This document shows positions 6,742-15,194 of a DNA stretch of 64,000 nucleotides, in pieces. The DNA comes from Bin80 sp964291275 (lineage in GTDB: Bacteria > Bacteroidota > Rhodothermia > Rhodothermales > Bin80), in contig OZ219800.1 of the NCBI GenBank assembly GCA_964291275.2, positions 186,001-250,000 of the forward strand, read 5' to 3'. Below the pieces are notes generated by a model. The model was not told the origin of the DNA. It was given only the letters and a program-made list of their open reading frames with translations, and searched no databases. The position numbers and the translations under genes were made by a program. Position 1 is the stretch's first letter. Each line of letters opens with the position of its first letter.

Positions 6742-9279
6742 CTCCTCAGCTTGGGAGGCGTTAGCTTGTTCGTCTCCAAGCTTTTTGAGCGACTCAAGCC
6801 CACTTAACTCTCCAATTGTAGTTGGGCCACTTGTAGCCTGCTCACGCGTGGTGTGCTGACGAACAGCTTTCTCCTCTTCACGGCGTACTACGCGCTTAGC
6901 ATCGCGTTCACTCTGCTGGACTTGAGCCTTTTCCTGCCGCTGCTTGGCGGTTTCACTCATCACGATCTCTTTCTGGTTCGCATCCAGCCGGATCACCCGC
7001 AGTTCGAGTTCATCTCCCTCTTGGTACGGAGGGAAGCCCGTGTTGGACTTGTTCTTGAGCTCACGAATGGGTACGAAAGCCTCAACCTCAAGGGGTAATT
7101 CTACCGTCAACCCTTTGCGCTCAACCCGCACAATTTTAGCATTATGATCTGTGCCTGACTCATAGACCGTTGCGAGGTTTGTCCACGGGTTCGTTTCAAT
7201 CTGTTTGTGACCGAGCGCAATCCGCTGACGTTTCTCATCAACGTCAAGCACAACGACCGATATTTCCTGTCTTTTCTTAACGAGCTCGCTGGGGTGGCGA
7301 ATCGTTTTGGTCCAGGACAGATCGGATATGTGCACCAGGCCATCAATTCCCGGTTCGATCTCAACAAAAACGCCAAAATGGGTGATATTCCGCACGTGAC
7401 CACGAAGCACCGTACCTGGAGGATAGCGCATCGCAATGCCCTCCCATGGGTTTGTCTCGAATTGCTTCATGCCGAGAGAGATCTTTTTCGTGCTATGATC
7501 AATACTCAGCACTGATACTTTTACGATCTGACCGAGTGAAACACGTTGCGATGGATGGCGGATGTGGCCTGTCCAACTCATTTCTGAAACATGCACGAGG
7601 CCCTCGATGCCCTGCTCTATCTCAAGGAAGGCACCGTAGTCTGTTATGGAAACCACCTTACCTTCCACGACATCCCCTGGTTTGTACCGCTCTTCAATAT
7701 TTTCCCAGGGATGTGGCTGGAGCTGTTTCAGTCCCAGCGAAATGCGCTGACGCTCCTTGTCATAGTCAAGCACAACAACCTTCAGATTTTCATCAAGAGA
7801 AACCACCTCTGTCGGATGGGATACCCGTCCCCAGGTGAGATCTGTTATATGGAGCAGACCATCCACACCACCCAGATCAACAAATACGCCAAAGTCCGTG
7901 ATGTTCTTGGCTATTCCCTCCAGGACCTGTCCGGTTTCCATAGTGGAAAGAATACTCTCACGCTGTGAGGCAAGGTCGCGTTCAATGAGCGCTTTATGTG
8001 AAACAACTACGTTCTCATTGTCTGCATTGATCTTGACAATCTTGAATTCCATTCTTCGGTCGAGATAGGCATCAAAATCACGTACAGGTCTCATATCGAT
8101 TTGGGATCCTGGTAAAAATGCCTCCAAGCCGTCAATGAGATCTACAATCATTCCTCCCTTGATACGACGGATTATCGTTCCCTCCAATACTGTTCCATTC
8201 TCGAATGCATGTTCAATTCGTTCCCAACGACGAACTTTTTCTGCTCTCTCTTTGCTGAGTTGGAGCTGACCATGGTAATTTTCGAGCCTTTCGACATACA
8301 CTTCGAGGGTATCTCCCGGATTGACTTCGCCTTCGAATTCATTCCTAGAGATGATGCCGTCACTCTTAAATCCGATATCAATAACGACATCCTTATCACT
8401 GACTGAAATAATATGCCCGGTGATAATCTCATCTTTTAGAACCTCGTGTAGGGAGGCATCAATGAGCTGTGTCAGCTCCTCGGTCCGCATCTGCTCTGCT
8501 TCACTCGCCTCCTGTTGTTCATTCAGCTCAGAAAGCGCAATGGTCTCTCCCAGGATATCACCGGTGTATCCGATTCGCTCCACCTCTTCGCCGGAATCTT
8601 CGAGGTCTGCAGGCGCCTGTAGTTCATCTTCTGGTTGAGATGCCTCCGGTTCGGCTGTTGCTGCTTCCGGGACTTGATCGGCTTCAGAATTTGATGGATC
8701 AGCAGGGCTGATCTCGCCCGTCTCAGATGCTTCCGCCTCCGGTTCAATTGTCTTTGCTTCCGGGGCTTGATCGGATTCAGCGTTTGATGGATCAGTAGGG
8801 CTGCTCTCGCGCACCTCAGATGCTTTCGCCCCCGGTTCAATTGTCTTTGCTTCCGGGGCTTGATCGGCTTCAGAATTTGATGGATCAGTAGGGCTGCTCT
8901 CGCTCACCTCAGCTACTTCCGCCTCCGGTTCAGTTGTTGGTGCTTCCGGGGCTTGATCGGATTCAGCGTTTGATGGATCAGTAGGGCTGCTCTCACTCAC
9001 CTCAGCTGCTTCCGCCTCCGGTTCAGTTGTCGCTGCTTCCGGGGCTTGATCGGCTTCAGAATTTGATGGATCAGCAGGACTGGTCTCGCTCACCTCAGCT
9101 GCTTCCGCCTCCGGTTCCGTTGTCACTTCTTCCGGGGCTTGATCGGCTTCAGAGCTCGGTGGATCAGCAGGAATATCTTGGGTTACCTCAGGGGTATCAG
9201 TTTCAGAGACAACGGAGTCTGGGGCAAGGTTCTCGTCTAGTTCTGTGGGTGGAGTTGCTGCTAATTGTTGTTCAGACAT
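6739..9279 (-). CDS. rpsA: 30S ribosomal protein S1 with repetitive acidic N-terminal extension
   Basis: An S1 protein of 846 residues. Six S1 (OB-fold) domains run from about residue 275 to 780. Domains 3-5 show the strong pattern ITDFGVFVDLGG...GLLHITDL / GLVHVSEMSW / GLVHISDLSW. S1 recruits mRNA to the small subunit, which matters in a genome with few Shine-Dalgarno sequences. The first ~275 residues are not S1-like: residues 32-217 are six tandem 31-residue acidic Pro/Glu/Ala repeats, presumably disordered. It lies downstream of cmk, the usual cmk-rpsA order. The stop codon falls inside the transposon's 8-bp target duplication, so the native 3' untranslated region is now about 2.9 kb away. 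Confidence 0.96.
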   Translation of the reverse strand: MSEQQLAATPPTELDENLAPDSVVSETDTPEVTQDIPADPPSSEADQAPEEVTTEPEAEAAEVSETSPADPSNSEADQAPEAATTEPEAEAAEVSESSPTDPSNAESDQAPEAPTTEPEAEVAEVSESSPTDPSNSEADQAPEAKTIEPGAKASEVRESSPTDPSNAESDQAPEAKTIEPEAEASETGEISPADPSNSEADQVPEAATAEPEASQPEDELQAPADLEDSGEEVERIGYTGDILGETIALSELNEQQEASEAEQMRTEELTQLIDASLHEVLKDEIITGHIISVSDKDVVIDIGFKSDGIISRNEFEGEVNPGDTLEVYVERLENYHGQLQLSKERAEKVRRWERIEHAFENGTVLEGTIIRRIKGGMIVDLIDGLEAFLPGSQIDMRPVRDFDAYLDRRMEFKIVKINADNENVVVSHKALIERDLASQRESILSTMETGQVLEGIAKNITDFGVFVDLGGVDGLLHITDLTWGRVSHPTEVVSLDENLKVVVLDYDKERQRISLGLKQLQPHPWENIEERYKPGDVVEGKVVSITDYGAFLEIEQGIEGLVHVSEMSWTGHIRHPSQRVSLGQIVKVSVLSIDHSTKKISLGMKQFETNPWEGIAMRYPPGTVLRGHVRNITHFGVFVEIEPGIDGLVHISDLSWTKTIRHPSELVKKRQEISVVVLDVDEKRQRIALGHKQIETNPWTNLATVYESGTDHNAKIVRVERKGLTVELPLEVEAFVPIRELKNKSNTGFPPYQEGDELELRVIRLDANQKEIVMSETAKQRQEKAQVQQSERDAKRVVRREEEKAVRQHTTREQATSGPTTIGELSGLESLKKLGDEQANASQAEE
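8629..9186 (-). repeat. Six tandem 93-bp (31-codon) repeats in rpsA
   Basis: Each unit follows the pattern S-P-[AT]-D-P-S-N/S ... DQ[AV]PEA ... EPEAEA. Inner units alternate between SNSEADQ and SNAESDQ, a sign of duplication of two-unit blocks. The repeats are in frame, so changes in copy number would lengthen or shorten the acidic tail without breaking the gene. Confidence 0.92.
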
Positions 9280-9429
9280 ATTGTGTGCACCAAGTGTGCC
9301 TATGCCCGATGTTAGATATGCTCTGCGGCTTCCCTGCAGCAGACACCGGACGGAGGTTTAAAATTTTGAGTGGGCACAACGTGCAGGAAACCAGGCACCA
9401 GACGTACACGCGTACCATACAAGCGAGGC

Positions 9430-10113
9430 TCAAACCCTCTTCAAAGCTGATTGTTCTATAACCTGCCTGAATATTATGTCAATCTGCTCTGCAAGCGTTA
9501 ACTTGTCCGTCTCAATCAAAACTGCGTCCAAGGCTCTTTTCAGTGGAGCAATCTTTCGTTCTGAATCCTGGCGGTCCCGTTCAGCTATCGCCCCAAGCAC
9601 AGATTCAAACGAGGGGGTTTCTCCCACCTGATGGAACTCAGTGAGCCGACGCTGTGACCGCACCTCAAGTGAGGCAGTTATAAAGAACTTCAAATCAGCA
9701 TGCGGAAATACCACCGTGCCCATATCACGACCTACTACCACAATACCGGGGTTAGCACCATAACGGTCACCGAACCTACGCTGAAGACCGAAAAGTCGCT
9801 TCCGAACACTTGGGAGCGTAGCAACCTGACTGGCCATTTCAGTAATTTGGGGAGTATGCAATCCTGTCGTTACATCTACTCCATCTATGTGCACATGCAT
9901 GTGACGGTCAATACAGGTGATCTCGATCTGGAATCGCTGCAAGCTGATCTCAGCATCGTCTGCGGTACTTTCCAGTCCAGCTTCCAGGAACCCCAATGCC
10001 ACGCCCCTATAGATAAGACCAGAGTCCATAAATACAAATCCCGCAGCTGCGGCAACGCCGCGCGCAGTGCTGCTCTTGCCAGACGCTGCTGGACCGTCAA
10101 TGGCTATAATCAC
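9430..10113 (-). CDS. cmk: Cytidylate kinase
   Basis: A 227-residue cytosolic kinase that phosphorylates CMP and dCMP with ATP. The P-loop GPAASGKSS is at residues 7-15, followed by MDSGLIYRGVAL (family form DTGAMYR). VVGRDMGTVVFPHADLKFF is the conserved central block, and a lid region with ERDRQDSERKIAPL follows. Length is normal. The start is GTG (10113), since no ATG lies before the P-loop. rpsA follows 150 bp downstream, a widely conserved pairing. A TrmH-type methylase gene diverges 10 bp away, so the promoters must overlap the coding starts. Confidence 0.96.
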   Translation of the reverse strand: MIIAIDGPAASGKSSTARGVAAAAGFVFMDSGLIYRGVALGFLEAGLESTADDAEISLQRFQIEITCIDRHMHVHIDGVDVTTGLHTPQITEMASQVATLPSVRKRLFGLQRRFGDRYGANPGIVVVGRDMGTVVFPHADLKFFITASLEVRSQRRLTEFHQVGETPSFESVLGAIAERDRQDSERKIAPLKRALDAVLIETDKLTLAEQIDIIFRQVIEQSALKRV

Positions 10114-10123
10114 TTAAACTCAG

Positions 10124-10657
10124 ATGCGAAAGCTTCGTCATGAGGAAATTAGTCGGGCATCTGCCAGTACCATTCGATTGGTCCCTCGCCACCCGATCAC
10201 CGTTGTACTGGATAACGTGCGTTCGGTGCATAATGTGGGATCCATTTTTCGCACTTCCGATGCTGCCCTCATTGAACGTATAATACTCACTGGAATTACA
10301 GCAACCCCAGAAAATCCCCAGATGCACAAGACTGCATTAGGTGCTCAGGATACTGTACCATGGGAATACAAACCAAACGCCGTAAACTCAATCAATAACT
10401 TACGCGAATTGGGATATACGGTTGCCGCCCTGGAGCTTACCGACACTCCGATACCGACGACCGCCATTACCCGGGCAGAATTTCCTCTTTGCCTGGTGGT
10501 GGGTAATGAACTCTCAGGCGTTGGTGAGGGTCTTATAGCCAAAGCGGACTATGCGTTGGAGATTCAACAGTACGGTGCAAAACAGTCCATGAACGTAGCA
10601 GTAGCGTACGGAATTGCCGTCTTCGATCTAGTCAGGCATCTACGAGGCATATTGTAA
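10124..10657 (+). CDS. TrmH/SpoU-family RNA 2'-O-methyltransferase
   Basis: A single-domain SPOUT methyltransferase of 177 residues. Motif 1 lies in DNVRSVHNVGSIFRTSDA (Arg in GSIFRT), motif 2 in CLVVGNELSGVGEGLI, and motif 3 in QYGAKQSMNVAVAYGIAVFD. These form the trefoil knot that binds S-adenosylmethionine. Proteins of this short type methylate ribose in tRNA or rRNA; the target base cannot be assigned here. The gene diverges from cmk and precedes mutA by 10 bp, so it may head the methylmalonyl-CoA mutase transcript. Confidence 0.9.
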   Translation: MRKLRHEEISRASASTIRLVPRHPITVVLDNVRSVHNVGSIFRTSDAALIERIILTGITATPENPQMHKTALGAQDTVPWEYKPNAVNSINNLRELGYTVAALELTDTPIPTTAITRAEFPLCLVVGNELSGVGEGLIAKADYALEIQQYGAKQSMNVAVAYGIAVFDLVRHLRGIL

Positions 10658-10667
10658 TGCATTTGCA

Positions 10668-12089
10668 ATGAGAGAACCCTTGGACTTGCTTAGCCACTTC
10701 CCATCGATTATCGATGAGGATTGGGAAAAACTGATCTCGGAGGATCTGAACTGGCATCCCATCGAAGGGATAACAGTTCGCCCTTACTATCGACGCAGCA
10801 AGTATCCACCAAAGCACGTTTTTAATCACAGTAAATGGCTTATTCGTGCAGATGTGGAGATGAAGGATGCGGCGCGCGCACAACTTGCAGGTGCTGAGGC
10901 TCTGGGATTCAACATCTTAGAAGAAAACGTCAAACTATCGGAAGATTTACCTATCGGCACGCTCCCGCTTTTTTTTCATGGCAGGGGAGCAACCCCCGCG
11001 TTGCTCGAAACCCTTCGCGCACGTGCAGCTAGTAGAGGATATGCTCCAGAGGAGCTTCGTGGTGCTGTTGATATCTCTCCTGAGTACTCAGCCTGTCAGG
11101 CCATGGACATGGCAAAAGATACTCGGCTATGGACGCTGCGTATTGACCTTGAACCCTGGCATGAACAAGGTGCTACCTATGTTCAGGAGCTGGCTTGTGC
11201 ACTGGCACACCTGTCAGATCTTTTGGCAATAACAGGCCCCGGCTTTGCAACTGAACACCTGTACTTCAGTGTGCCTATTGGTGAGCGTTATCTCTTAGAT
11301 ATTGCCCGTCTTCGTGCATTGCGCCTGGGCGCCTCCGAGGTTCTTCATGCATATAAAGTCCAACAGCGGGAAGTAAATATAATCGGAGTTCCCAGCCGAC
11401 GCTACGAATCAGCTCTGGATCCGGAAACACACCTAATTCGACAGGCACTGCAGTGTGTTGCCGCCATACTAGGAGGCTGCAATGTAATCGCAGCCCCCAA
11501 CATGGATTTGGGGCTCCAAATACAGCAGCTTATGCGCTATGAGGGGCGGCTCGGAGTTGCCGCAGACGCTGCTGCAGGAGCCTGGATGATAGAGCATCTG
11601 ACCGATGCTCTCGGAGCTGCTACATGGCAATTCTTCCAACAGATCGAAAAAACAGGAGGATTGGATCAATCATGGCATTGGATAGAAAAGAAAATCCAGC
11701 ACGCAAGCAATCAGCGAAGTGCTGCTGTGCTTTCAGGAGCCGATGTAATTGTAGGAGTTAATACATACCTCTCCCCTGAAATACCCGAGGTTGCGCTCCC
11801 CACCAATAGTCTTGTTACTCCCTTGGAATCCATACGACTGCGTGCAAAAACGCTCACGACAAAACCACGTGTTGAGGTTCAGGGCGAACACGATCCATGG
11901 CTTCGCCGCCTTTTGAGTTTATGTGCCTGTGATACTCAAAATGGACCCGCGAACGTGGTGATAACAAAAACTCCAACGGGATTCACGGCTCAAAATACCC
12001 GAGGTGAACAGGTTTCGCTCACCTCCGGCGATCCACTACATCTATCGGCGGATCAATTATTACGACTATTTAGCAGTGATGCGGCCTGA
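10668..12089 (+). CDS. mutA: Methylmalonyl-CoA mutase small (beta) subunit
   Basis: A 473-residue homologue of the non-catalytic MutA subunit, with the opening (DEDWEKLISEDLNW) and barrel segments (AATWQFFQQIE, AAAGAWMIEHLTDAL) of the family. MutA pairs with MutB to form the heterodimer that interconverts methylmalonyl-CoA and succinyl-CoA. It ends before any C-terminal cobalamin-binding-like domain, so it is shorter than the ~640-residue propionibacterial form. The last 11 bp overlap the mutB start, implying translational coupling. The ATG at 10668 is close after trmH. Confidence 0.92.
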   Translation: MREPLDLLSHFPSIIDEDWEKLISEDLNWHPIEGITVRPYYRRSKYPPKHVFNHSKWLIRADVEMKDAARAQLAGAEALGFNILEENVKLSEDLPIGTLPLFFHGRGATPALLETLRARAASRGYAPEELRGAVDISPEYSACQAMDMAKDTRLWTLRIDLEPWHEQGATYVQELACALAHLSDLLAITGPGFATEHLYFSVPIGERYLLDIARLRALRLGASEVLHAYKVQQREVNIIGVPSRRYESALDPETHLIRQALQCVAAILGGCNVIAAPNMDLGLQIQQLMRYEGRLGVAADAAAGAWMIEHLTDALGAATWQFFQQIEKTGGLDQSWHWIEKKIQHASNQRSAAVLSGADVIVGVNTYLSPEIPEVALPTNSLVTPLESIRLRAKTLTTKPRVEVQGEHDPWLRRLLSLCACDTQNGPANVVITKTPTGFTAQNTRGEQVSLTSGDPLHLSADQLLRLFSSDAA

Positions 12090-14181
12090 TTTTTCTTCCA
12101 TTCCGTACAGGAGATCCGGTGTCTCCGTTGCAATTGATCGCAAGGATCAAGACGGAACTCGTACTTGCGATGCTGCTGATCTTGATGCATGTGATCACCT
12201 CGATTATGCTGCAGGTCTGCCGCCATTCCTGCGTGGACCTTATGCATCAATGTATGCCGGCCGGCCGTGGACGATCAGGCAATATGCTGGATTCTCCACT
12301 GCAGAAGACTCAAACGCATTCTACAGAAAGGCACTCGAAGCCGGACAACGTGGACTATCAGTGGCTTTCGATCTTCCAACACATAGAGGTTATGACTCGG
12401 ATCATCCAATAGCTCGTGGGGATGTAGGACAGGCTGGCGTTGCGATTGACAGCGTAGAGGATATGAAAGTGCTTTTCGCGGGTATTCCCCTCTCGAGGAT
12501 GAGTGTGTCCATGACCATGAACGGAGCTGTTCTCCCGGTCATGGCATTCTTTATCGTAGCAGCAGAGACGTCCGGGGTAAGCCCTCAGCAACTCAGTGGT
12601 ACCATTCAGAATGATATTCTGAAAGAGTTCATGGTGCGTAATACATATATCTATCCCCCTACCCCATCGATGCGCATTACAGGGGATATCATTGAATGGT
12701 GTGCCCACAATATGCCTCGGTTCAATACTGTATCAGTCAGCGGTTATCACATGCACGAGGCAGGCGCTCCCGCTGATCTAGAGCTTGCATATACGCTCGC
12801 CAATGGGCTGGAATATGTACGTACCGGCCTAAGCCGGGGTCTAGATATCGATACCTTTGCACCGAGGCTTTCATTTTTCTTCGGGATTGGCATGGATCAT
12901 CTGGTCGAAATTGCCAAGCTCAGGGCGGCCCGGCTGCTCTGGGCCCGGCTCATAAAGCCATTTGCTCCCAAGAACCCCAAGTCTATGGCCCTGCGCATGC
13001 ATTGCCAAACGTCAGGCTACAGTCTAACTGCACAGAAGCCCTACAATAATGTAGCCCGGACGACGCTAGAAGCATTGTCTGCCGTTTGTGGACAGACGCA
13101 GTCCCTGCATACCAACGCGTTGGATGAAGCACTTGCGCTTCCGTCTGCCAATGCCGCCAGAATTGCCCGTAATACCCAACTCGTACTTCGGGAAGAGTCG
13201 AAATTGACTCATGCTATTGATCCATGGGGTGGTTCCTATCTGGTTGAGCACCTGACACATTCTTTAATAAACAAGGTGTGGAAGCATATCCAGGAAATTG
13301 AATCAATGGGAGGAATGACCAAAGCCATAGCGAATGGCCTGCCAAAGATGCGAATCGAACAAGCCGCCGCCATCAGGCAGGCACGAATAGATAAAGGCGA
13401 AGAGATTATTGTGGGAGTCAATGCCTTCCGTTCAGATTCTGCGAGCAAAATACCGCTCCTTAGAGTAAACAACGAAAAGGTACTCTCGAATCAATCAGCC
13501 CGACTCGATGAGCTCAAAAAATCGCGTGATGACCGCCGGGTAAAAAGCTCCTTGGCAAGCCTGCGCACGGCGACACAGGAAGGATCAAATCTCTTGGACG
13601 TTGCACTAGAAGCCACGCGTGCACGTGCAACACTGGGTGAGATCACCAGTGCATTGGAGACCGTATTTGGCCGCCATACTGCTCGCAACGAAACCGCAAC
13701 CGGTATTTACTCTGCTGTCATGCAAACAGACAAACCTACACATCGTGCGCGGTTGCTCTCAGACAAATTTGCGCACCAAACCGGACGCCGCCCTCGGATT
13801 CTGGTAGCCAAACTTGGACTGGATGGCCATGATCGCGGGGCACGCGTGATTGCAACAGCATTTGCCGACCTAGGATTTGATGTTGATGTAGGTCCATTAT
13901 TCCAGTCTCCGGAAGAGGTTGCCCGTCAGGCCCTAGAAAATGATGTCCACATAGTAGGCATCTCAAGCCTTGCCGGTGCCCATCGAACCTTAGTGCCGGA
14001 GCTCACGAAAGCCTTATCCCGCGATCAGCGGGAAGACATATTAGTTGTTGTAGGTGGTATAATTCCATCAGAGGATTATTCATTGCTCTATGACGCAGGG
14101 GTTAAATCTGTTTTCGGGCCTGGTACAGTAATCGCCGAAGCGGCCATATCTATTCTGCACGACCTTCTGGACCATTCATGA
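12079..14181 (+). CDS. mutB: Methylmalonyl-CoA mutase large (alpha, catalytic) subunit
   Basis: A cobalamin-dependent mutase of 700 residues. The TIM barrel includes the substrate-channel segment RPWTIRQYAGFSTAEDSN and SGYHMHEAGA. The C-terminal B12-binding domain has the DxHxxG motif as DGHDRG (about residues 583-588, lower ligand His), followed by VHIVGISSLAGAH. It converts (R)-methylmalonyl-CoA to succinyl-CoA in propionate, odd-chain or branched-chain catabolism, or runs in reverse for propionate formation. The ATG at 12079 inside the mutA end is chosen over an upstream GTG, because MRPDFSSIPY fits the family start. An epimerase gene is not present here. Confidence 0.97.
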   Translation: MRPDFSSIPYRRSGVSVAIDRKDQDGTRTCDAADLDACDHLDYAAGLPPFLRGPYASMYAGRPWTIRQYAGFSTAEDSNAFYRKALEAGQRGLSVAFDLPTHRGYDSDHPIARGDVGQAGVAIDSVEDMKVLFAGIPLSRMSVSMTMNGAVLPVMAFFIVAAETSGVSPQQLSGTIQNDILKEFMVRNTYIYPPTPSMRITGDIIEWCAHNMPRFNTVSVSGYHMHEAGAPADLELAYTLANGLEYVRTGLSRGLDIDTFAPRLSFFFGIGMDHLVEIAKLRAARLLWARLIKPFAPKNPKSMALRMHCQTSGYSLTAQKPYNNVARTTLEALSAVCGQTQSLHTNALDEALALPSANAARIARNTQLVLREESKLTHAIDPWGGSYLVEHLTHSLINKVWKHIQEIESMGGMTKAIANGLPKMRIEQAAAIRQARIDKGEEIIVGVNAFRSDSASKIPLLRVNNEKVLSNQSARLDELKKSRDDRRVKSSLASLRTATQEGSNLLDVALEATRARATLGEITSALETVFGRHTARNETATGIYSAVMQTDKPTHRARLLSDKFAHQTGRRPRILVAKLGLDGHDRGARVIATAFADLGFDVDVGPLFQSPEEVARQALENDVHIVGISSLAGAHRTLVPELTKALSRDQREDILVVVGGIIPSEDYSLLYDAGVKSVFGPGTVIAEAAISILHDLLDHS

Positions 14182-15182
14182 GCAGAGTTCCTGATGTGCA
14201 AAACATCCTCTCAGGCGATCGCAGCAGTCTAAGCCGCGGGATTACGCTTGTAGAGAGTACACGGCTCGCTGATATCAATGATGCCGAGCATCTGCTTAAT
14301 GGAGTCCTTCCCAAGACTGGTAAAGCTCTGCGTGTGGCCGTTACTGGTGCTCCAGGTGTGGGAAAAAGTACATTGATTGAGACACTGGGGATGCACCTTG
14401 TACAGTCGGGTTACCGCGTAGCCGTGCTCTCCGTGGATCCCTCAAGCCCCCACACGGGCGGAAGCATTATGGGGGACAAAACGCGCATGCCCCAGCTTGC
14501 AAAACACGCGAACGCATTCATTCGTCCATCCCCCTCAGGAAACGTCCCCGGCGGCATTGCTAATACTACGCGTCGTGCAATGCTCCTGTGTGAGGCCGCA
14601 GGATATAACGTAATCCTGACCGAAACCGTCGGTACGGGTCAGGGAGATACCCTCGTGCGTCAAATCGTCGACATAGTTCTCCTTATGGTATTGCCGAACG
14701 CTGGCGATGAATTACAGGGAATCAAACGGGGTATCCTGGAAATCGCAGACCTGATAGCAGTCTCGAAAGCAGATGGGATCATGATAGACCAAGCACGCCT
14801 TACTGCCAATGCATACAGGCGCGCATTGCATTTATATCCTGGACGTTCCCGGGCCGTCAAGGTTATGGCGGTTAGTGCACTCGAAAACACAGGGATTCCT
14901 ACAATCTGGGAAGCTATAAGGGATGTCGAGCGCGCAACGCGTGAAGATGGATATTTCGAGACGCAGCGTAATACGCAAAATAAAACTGCAATGCTCGAAA
15001 CCGCGAAGACACTCCTTTTGTCTGAATTTGGCGAATCCAAAATCATTGATGAGGCGGTAGAAAAACTTCAGCAGCAAGTCACCGGAGGGAAGCGTACAGT
15101 GACCGATGCGGCACATGAACTGGTTCGTATCTATCGCAATATGGATTCAAAAACCGATCTGAACGTTGAAGGATCATCCTGA
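14178..15182 (+). CDS. meaB: MeaB/ArgK-type GTPase, methylmalonyl-CoA mutase chaperone
   Basis: A G3E-family P-loop GTPase of 334 residues. It has the Walker A motif GAPGVGKST (about 57-65), LSVDPSSPHTGGSIMGDKTRM, the switch segment ETVGTGQGD and the base-recognition motif SKAD. It guards and reactivates methylmalonyl-CoA mutase during cofactor loading. The gene overlaps mutB by 4 bases (ATGA), completing a tightly coupled mutA-mutB-meaB unit. The switch reads GTGQGD where many relatives have GVGQSE; this looks like tolerated variation. Confidence 0.95.
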   Translation: MSRVPDVQNILSGDRSSLSRGITLVESTRLADINDAEHLLNGVLPKTGKALRVAVTGAPGVGKSTLIETLGMHLVQSGYRVAVLSVDPSSPHTGGSIMGDKTRMPQLAKHANAFIRPSPSGNVPGGIANTTRRAMLLCEAAGYNVILTETVGTGQGDTLVRQIVDIVLLMVLPNAGDELQGIKRGILEIADLIAVSKADGIMIDQARLTANAYRRALHLYPGRSRAVKVMAVSALENTGIPTIWEAIRDVERATREDGYFETQRNTQNKTAMLETAKTLLLSEFGESKIIDEAVEKLQQQVTGGKRTVTDAAHELVRIYRNMDSKTDLNVEGSS

Positions 15183-15194
15183 CCAATAAATCTA

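Noticed and set aside
8321..8638. 105-codon frame antisense to rpsA, and other long frames antisense to the S1 repeats
   Set aside because: They arise from the repetitive codons of the rpsA extension on the other strand.
8629..9186. CRISPR-like array
   Set aside because: The 93-bp repeats are adjacent, coding and without unique spacers.
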